Shown one piece after another: positions 59,670 to 64,000 of a stretch of 64,000 nucleotides of DNA. The position numbers were made by a program, and so were the translations under genes. Where the stretch lies: NCBI GenBank assembly GCA_937892525.1, contig CALAEV010000005.1, forward strand, positions 34,006-98,005, in the 5' to 3' direction. How positions within the stretch are numbered: the stretch's first letter is position 1; every line of letters starts with the position of its first letter. Source of the stretch: an uncultured Clostridia bacterium (GTDB lineage: Bacteria > Bacillota > Clostridia > Oscillospirales > Acutalibacteraceae). The notes under the pieces are model-generated. The model was not told the DNA's origin and searched no databases. It was given only the letters and a program-made list of their open reading frames with translations.

Positions 59670-62084
59670 TTATTTTTTAAGTGCTGATTTTGCATTCCAG
59701 ATATTTGCTGCATATTCGTTAATTGCACGGTCTGCTGCAAATCGACCCGCACCTGAGATATTCATAAGAGACATCTTGTTCCAGTTATCACGGTCAAGGA
59801 AGTCTTTTGAAATTCTCTGCTGAGTATTTCTGTAATCTTCAAAATCTGCAAGAGCCATATATGGGTCGTGATGAATAATTGAAGCTGTTACTTCGTGGAA
59901 CATTTTACCACCAATTCCGTTTGCATTTGCAAAATCAAGAATCTTATGAAGTTCTGCATTGTTGTTGTAGAACATTGTTGGGTCATAGCCACGCTTTTTA
60001 AGTTGTTCAACTTCAGGAGTGCTCATACCGAAAATGTAAATATTCTCGTCGCCAACTGCTTCGTAAATCTCAACGTTAGCACCGTCCATTGTGCCAAGTG
60101 TAACAGCACCGTTAAGCATAAGTTTCATATTACCTGTACCTGAAGCCTCAGTACCTGCAAGTGAAATCTGCTCTGAAATATCAGCAGCAGGCATAAGTTT
60201 TTCAGCAAGTGTAACATTGTAATCTTCAACATAGACCACTTTAAGTCTGCCCTTAACATCAGGGTCGTTGTTGATTACGTCAGCAAGTGCACAGATGAAA
60301 GAGATAATCTTCTTTGCCATAAAGTAGCCGGAAGCTGCTTTTGCACCGAAAATGTATGTGTGAGGAATAAACTCGCCATTTGGATTTTCTTTAATTGCAA
60401 GGTACTGTGAAAGAATATTAAGAGCATTTAACTGCTGACGCTTATACTCGTGCAAACGCTTAACCTGAACATCAAAGATTGAATCAGGGTCAAGTTTGAT
60501 ACCGTTGTGCTTAAGCACATACTTTGCAAAATCTTCTTTATTTGCACGCTTAATTTTGCCGAGCTCGTCAAGAACTGCTTTATCATCTTTATACTTTCTC
60601 AAATCGAGAAGTGCATCGCCATTCTTTACAAATCCGTCGCCGATTGTCTCAGTAAGGAAACTTGTAAGTCTTGGGTTAGCCTGACAAAGCCAACGTCTGT
60701 GAGCAATACCGTTTGTAACATTTGTGAATTTGTCAGGTGTAAGTGAATAGAAATCAGAGAAAACAGTGTCTTTAAGAATTTCACTGTGAAGTGCAGAAAC
60801 ACCGTTTACACAGTGTGAACCTGCAACACAAAGGTTAGCCATTCTTACAACACCATTTGACATAATTGCCATACGCTCAACCTTGTCAGCATCGTGTGTG
60901 CTTTCCCATACATAAGAACGGAAACGATTGTCGATTTCCTTTGTAATCTGCCAAAGTCTTGGCATAAGACGTTTATAAAGGTCTTCAGGCCAGCATTCAA
61001 GAGCCTCTTTCATAACTGTATGGTTTGTATATGCAACTGTATTTGTAACAATATTCCAAGCATCGTCCCAGCCGTAGCCACATTCATCAAGCATAATTCT
61101 CATAAGTTCAGGAATTGCCATTGTTGGATGAGTGTCGTTAACGTGAATTGCAACTTTATCTGCAAAGTTATCCATTGTACCGAACTCGCGAAGGTGGTGC
61201 TGAACGATATCTTGAATTGAAGCAGATACAAGGAAATACTGCTGACGAAGACGAAGTGATTTGCCTTCAGGGTGATTATCAGCAGGATAAAGAACTTTAC
61301 TGATTACCTCTGCCATAGCGTTTCTTTCCATAGCACGCATATAGTCGCCCTGATTGAAAAGAGCCATATCAAGACCAGGTGCTTTTGCAGACCAAAGACG
61401 AAGAACAGAAACGCCTTTACCATCTTTACCTGCAACATGCATATCATAAGGTACAGCTTGAATTACTGTTGGGTTTTCAATTTCAACATGGTGGTAGTGG
61501 TCTTCCCAAATGTCACGAACTTCGCCCTCAAAGTTAATGTTGATTGCGCTTTCTTCGTGAGGAACAAGCCACACGTCGCCACCAGGAAGCCAGAAGTCAG
61601 GAAGCTCTGTCTGCCAACCGTCAACAAGTTTCTGTTTGAAAATACCATATTCATAAAGAATTGTGTAACCCTTTGCAACATACCCTTGAGTTGCAAGACC
61701 ATCAAGATAGCAAGCTGCAAGACGGCCAAGACCACCGTTACCAAGACCTGCGTCAGGCTCACAATCATAGATTGAGTCAATTTTGATGCCGTAATCTTTT
61801 AATACGCTTTCAAAAGTCTTTGTAAGGTTTAAGTTGTAAAGGTTGTTTTTAAGTGAGCGACCCATAAGGAATTCCATACAGAGATAATAAACTCTTTTTG
61901 TTCCTTTTTCGGAACCCTTCTTTGAGAATTCTGCTCTGCCCTGACTCATCATATCACGGACAATAAGAGAAATTGCTTTATAGAATTGCTCATTTGTAGC
62001 TTCGTCGGGATTTACGCCGATAAAATGAGAAAGTTTTGATTCAACAAGTTCTTTTGCTTGTTTCTTTGTAAGGCTATAATTCAT
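59670..62084 (-). CDS. glgP: Glycogen/alpha-glucan phosphorylase
   Basis: 804 residues, the normal length. It releases glucose-1-phosphate from alpha-1,4-glucans. PLP lysine region EASGTGNMKLMLNGAVTLG is visible, along with YLCMEFLMGRSLKNNLYNL, PDAGLGNGGLGRLAACYLD, HVNDTHPTMAIPELMRI and VTNGIAHRRW. No GlgA/GlgC or malQ neighbours. Whether it prefers glycogen or maltodextrins cannot be told; the symbol is by class. Own promoter and shared terminator. Confidence 0.95.
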   Translation of the reverse strand: MNYSLTKKQAKELVESKLSHFIGVNPDEATNEQFYKAISLIVRDMMSQGRAEFSKKGSEKGTKRVYYLCMEFLMGRSLKNNLYNLNLTKTFESVLKDYGIKIDSIYDCEPDAGLGNGGLGRLAACYLDGLATQGYVAKGYTILYEYGIFKQKLVDGWQTELPDFWLPGGDVWLVPHEESAININFEGEVRDIWEDHYHHVEIENPTVIQAVPYDMHVAGKDGKGVSVLRLWSAKAPGLDMALFNQGDYMRAMERNAMAEVISKVLYPADNHPEGKSLRLRQQYFLVSASIQDIVQHHLREFGTMDNFADKVAIHVNDTHPTMAIPELMRIMLDECGYGWDDAWNIVTNTVAYTNHTVMKEALECWPEDLYKRLMPRLWQITKEIDNRFRSYVWESTHDADKVERMAIMSNGVVRMANLCVAGSHCVNGVSALHSEILKDTVFSDFYSLTPDKFTNVTNGIAHRRWLCQANPRLTSFLTETIGDGFVKNGDALLDLRKYKDDKAVLDELGKIKRANKEDFAKYVLKHNGIKLDPDSIFDVQVKRLHEYKRQQLNALNILSQYLAIKENPNGEFIPHTYIFGAKAASGYFMAKKIISFICALADVINNDPDVKGRLKVVYVEDYNVTLAEKLMPAADISEQISLAGTEASGTGNMKLMLNGAVTLGTMDGANVEIYEAVGDENIYIFGMSTPEVEQLKKRGYDPTMFYNNNAELHKILDFANANGIGGKMFHEVTASIIHHDPYMALADFEDYRNTQQRISKDFLDRDNWNKMSLMNISGAGRFAADRAINEYAANIWNAKSALKK

Positions 62085-62139
62085 ACAAATCCTCCAAAAA
62101 AATTTATAAAAAACATTAAAAATTAAAGTCTGTTTGTAT

Positions 62140-62168
62140 ATTTTACACTAAAATCAAGTGTTTTTCAA
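62140..62168 (-). promoter_or_regulatory. Promoter of glgP
   Basis: -35 TTGAAA (62168-62163), 17-base spacer, -10 TAAAAT (62145-62140) with GTG just upstream. Confidence 0.6.
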
Positions 62169-62219
62169 CTGTAATGAACTATTTTTTTGAAATATATTAA
62201 AAAATATTTTTGGAAATTA

Positions 62220-62262
62220 AAAATCACCACAGATTTCGTTAAAAATCTATGGTGATTTATTA
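62220..62262 (-). terminator. Terminator of the DUF4474 lipoprotein gene
   Basis: AAATCACCA pairs with TGGTGATTT, extended by AGATTT/AAATCT around a mismatch; the minus strand then reads TTTTTAATTT. Confidence 0.8.
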
Positions 62263-62273
62263 TTTTTTATTGT

Positions 62274-63248
62274 TTAGATTGTTGCGCTACCTGTATGATT
62301 CTTGTAGCCCTTTGTTTGCCATACAACTGTGAAATTGTTGCCTTCTCTTATGTAGTAGTCATAGCATTTTGTTGGTACATTTGGTCCATATTCTACAAAG
62401 CCTGAAACTTTATTGTTGTTTTTGTCTGTAAGACGACGAAGACCTGATTCGATTCCGTCTGCCATATCACTGTCATAAGCCTTAAGAGTTGCAACAACAA
62501 CGCTTGCACTTGAGTTACCGTTTGCAACTGCACCTACTTTAAATCCAGTAAGCCACCAGTGAGCTTGCTCTTCACGATAGAAAAGACGCTTGTTGTTTTT
62601 GAAGTCTTTACCTGTACGATAATAGTCAAAACTCATATCAAGAAGTTGTTCGTCTGACGCACAGTCATAGAAATCTGATGTTGAGTCAGGGTGTTTTGTA
62701 TAAACGCCCAATTCAGCACCTTCAAGAATACCGTATTGACCTTTCCACCACTGAAGTCTCCAAAGAAGACCATCGTATTCAAAGTCTGCTTTAAGAGTTG
62801 TATATTTCATGCTTGCATAAGCAGCTGCATCGTCATAAATATCACCAAAACCGAAGTGACGCTGCCATGGAGAAAGGGTTGAATAGTAAACCTGTTGTTC
62901 TTCATCATAAGCATAACCTGCATCCTTAAGTGCTTGTTGCAAGTCTTCTTTAGTAATTGTTGAGCCACCGTTTCCTGCCGCAGCTGTTGTGCCAGGTGTG
63001 TTTGGTGTTGGTTTCTTTGTTGTTGGCTCTTTTGAAGGTTGTGTTGTAGTAGTTGTTGTAGTTGTTGATGGGTCATCCCACTCAACACCATCAAAATCTA
63101 CAAGGTCATCTGTTACATCAGGACCTTGAACATCAGTTGGTTTTGTTATTTCAGGGTCATCAGTATTATCACCACAAGCTGTGAAGCAACAAACCATCAT
63201 AACAAGTGCCATCATAGCAGCAAATATTCTTAAAAGTGTAGATTTCAT
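62274..63248 (-). CDS. DUF4474 lipoprotein
   Basis: 324 residues from the ATG at 63248 (GGAGGGATTATAT); an in-frame start at 63263 lies on the ribosome binding site. A lipoprotein signal with CFTAC precedes a Thr-rich linker (about 65-95, run of eight Thr) and a DUF4474 domain (about 105-320). Recognisable DUF4474 elements are DAGYAYDEEQQVYYSTLSPW and WRLQWWKGQYGILEGAELGVY. Function unknown; it is displayed on the outer membrane face. Monocistronic with strong promoter and terminator. Confidence 0.82.
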   Translation of the reverse strand: MKSTLLRIFAAMMALVMMVCCFTACGDNTDDPEITKPTDVQGPDVTDDLVDFDGVEWDDPSTTTTTTTTQPSKEPTTKKPTPNTPGTTAAAGNGGSTITKEDLQQALKDAGYAYDEEQQVYYSTLSPWQRHFGFGDIYDDAAAYASMKYTTLKADFEYDGLLWRLQWWKGQYGILEGAELGVYTKHPDSTSDFYDCASDEQLLDMSFDYYRTGKDFKNNKRLFYREEQAHWWLTGFKVGAVANGNSSASVVVATLKAYDSDMADGIESGLRRLTDKNNNKVSGFVEYGPNVPTKCYDYYIREGNNFTVVWQTKGYKNHTGSATI

Positions 63249-63286
63249 ATATAATCCCTCCACATAAAAATCTCTAATTGTAGTTT

Positions 63287-63315
63287 ATTATCTCATAAAA
63301 TAAAGTTATTGTCAA
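63287..63315 (-). promoter_or_regulatory. Promoter of the DUF4474 lipoprotein gene
   Basis: -35 TTGACA (63315-63310), 17-base spacer, -10 GATAAT (63292-63287). Confidence 0.75.
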
Positions 63316-63353
63316 TATTTCGATTTGTTTACATAACCGTAACTTTTTTGTAA

Positions 63354-63382
63354 TTGCTTTTTTATATCTATTGTGATAATAT
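63354..63382 (+). promoter_or_regulatory. Possible promoter of ahcY
   Basis: -35 TTGCTT (63354-63359), 17-base spacer, -10 TAATAT (63377-63382). Other AT-rich -10-like sequences are nearby, so the choice is uncertain. Confidence 0.45.
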
Positions 63383-63420
63383 ATACTTTATATAATACAA
63401 TAATATATGGAGTTAAAAAA

Positions 63421-64000
63421 ATGAATTTAATTCGTGATATTTCCCTTTATGAATCAGGTCAACGTAAAATTGATTGGGTAAAGACACACATGCCTGTTCT
63501 TCGTAGCATTGAAAAGGATTTTATAGATACAAAGCCTTTCAAAAATTTAAAAGTTGCCCTTTCAATACACCTTGAAGCAAAAACTGCATATCTTTGCACA
63601 GTGCTGGCAGCAGGTGGTGCAGAAATGTATGTTACCGGCTCTAACCCACTTTCAACACAAGACGATGTTGCAGCAGCACTTGCACACAATGGGCTCAATG
63701 TTTTTGCTTGGTATAACGCTACAAGTGAAGAATATATGTCACATCTTCGCGAAGTTATCAAGGTAGGTCCTGACGTAATTATTGACGACGGTGGCGACCT
63801 TGTAAATCTTATTCATAACGAATACCCTGAGCTTTTACCTAAAGTTATGGGTGGTTGTGAAGAAACTACAACAGGCATTATCCGTCTTGTTTCAATGGCA
63901 AAGGACAAGGCTCTTAAATTCCCTATGATTGCAGTAAACAACGCAAAATGTAAATATCTTTTTGATAACCGTTACGGCACAGGGCAGTCTGTATGGGATG
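63421..64000 (+). CDS. ahcY: Adenosylhomocysteinase, 3' truncated by the window edge
   Basis: Open from the ATG at 63421 (GGAG site) to the end of the window with no stop, 193 residues visible. N-terminal substrate-domain landmarks match SAH hydrolase: LKVALSIHLEAKTAYLCTVL, the DDVAAAL and NVFAWYNATSEEY segments, DDGGDLV, EETTTGIIRL and NNAKCKYLFDN with GTGQSVWD at the edge. It splits S-adenosylhomocysteine into adenosine and homocysteine. The NAD-binding domain lies beyond the window. Confidence 0.9.
   Translation, partial: MNLIRDISLYESGQRKIDWVKTHMPVLRSIEKDFIDTKPFKNLKVALSIHLEAKTAYLCTVLAAGGAEMYVTGSNPLSTQDDVAAALAHNGLNVFAWYNATSEEYMSHLREVIKVGPDVIIDDGGDLVNLIHNEYPELLPKVMGGCEETTTGIIRLVSMAKDKALKFPMIAVNNAKCKYLFDNRYGTGQSVWD

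Noticed and set aside
63250..63420. SAH or SAM riboswitch before ahcY
   Set aside because: The AT-rich region shows no GC-rich conserved core or pairing that would fit either riboswitch.
1..64000. tRNA or rRNA genes, integrase or IS elements
   Set aside because: No cloverleaf with CCA or T-loop sequence and no transposase, recombinase or phage gene was seen in any coding region.

Overview
The window reads as a chromosomal segment of a low-GC, Gram-positive (monoderm) anaerobe of the Clostridia, most like the Oscillospirales/Ruminococcaceae. Evidence is the AT-rich sequence with strong AGGAGG-type ribosome binding sites, many near-consensus sigma-A promoters with 17-base spacers, typical clostridial small families (DUF1836, DUF1934, TSCPD, DUF4474), secreted proteins with Thr-rich linkers, and no outer-membrane genes. 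No rRNA, tRNA, phage, IS element or CRISPR array was seen. Species cannot be named from the sequence alone.

Layout. 1-2280 (minus): infC-rpmI-rplT-trmH translation operon behind a consensus promoter and an attenuator leader; infC starts at an AUC codon. 2280-8630: a small membrane protein, a secreted LCAT-like hydrolase, a lipoprotein, a membrane M28 peptidase and a VanY-fold protein that has lost catalytic residues. 8630-8965: an unusual chain of mini-hairpins. 8966-19711 (minus): a ten-gene unit with one consensus promoter and one terminator. It encodes a membrane protein, a 1711-residue secreted protein, seven small secreted single-domain paralogs and a membrane-anchored stalk protein. The paralog domain also forms the C-terminus of the giant. 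This is the best candidate for an undescribed surface system. 19806-22138: DUF1836, DUF6054-like, NfeD and SPFH/stomatin operon. 22292-29684: MATE transporter, capsule-type tyrosine kinase, an ABC transporter/PqqD/HPr-kinase-like cassette resembling RiPP tailoring genes, and an M23 LysM-G5 peptidase.

29902-34813 (plus): glycerophosphodiesterase, gltX, glnS and a membrane protein. 34867-39051 (minus): prfB, then proB-proA and a membrane protein. 39093-42110: a Cys-rich protein and a secreted amidase, bracketed by two copies of a palindromic repeat whose core is inverted between copies. 42171-44962 (minus): rpsO-pnp with structured leaders. 45001-49603: the mreB-mreC-mreD-PBP2 elongasome operon. 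49725-53657: small membrane protein, then ddl-DUF1934-argS. 53680-59622: unknown protein, diguanylate cyclase, and an aminotransferase-rsmA-TSCPD-cca operon. 59670-64000: glucan phosphorylase, DUF4474 lipoprotein and the start of ahcY.

Taken together this is a housekeeping-rich region (translation, cell-wall elongation, proline and glycogen metabolism) with two accessory stretches, the 8.6-19.7 kb surface cluster and the 22-30 kb envelope/RiPP-like block. Several families of short palindromic intergenic repeats are scattered through it, and some of them double as terminators.
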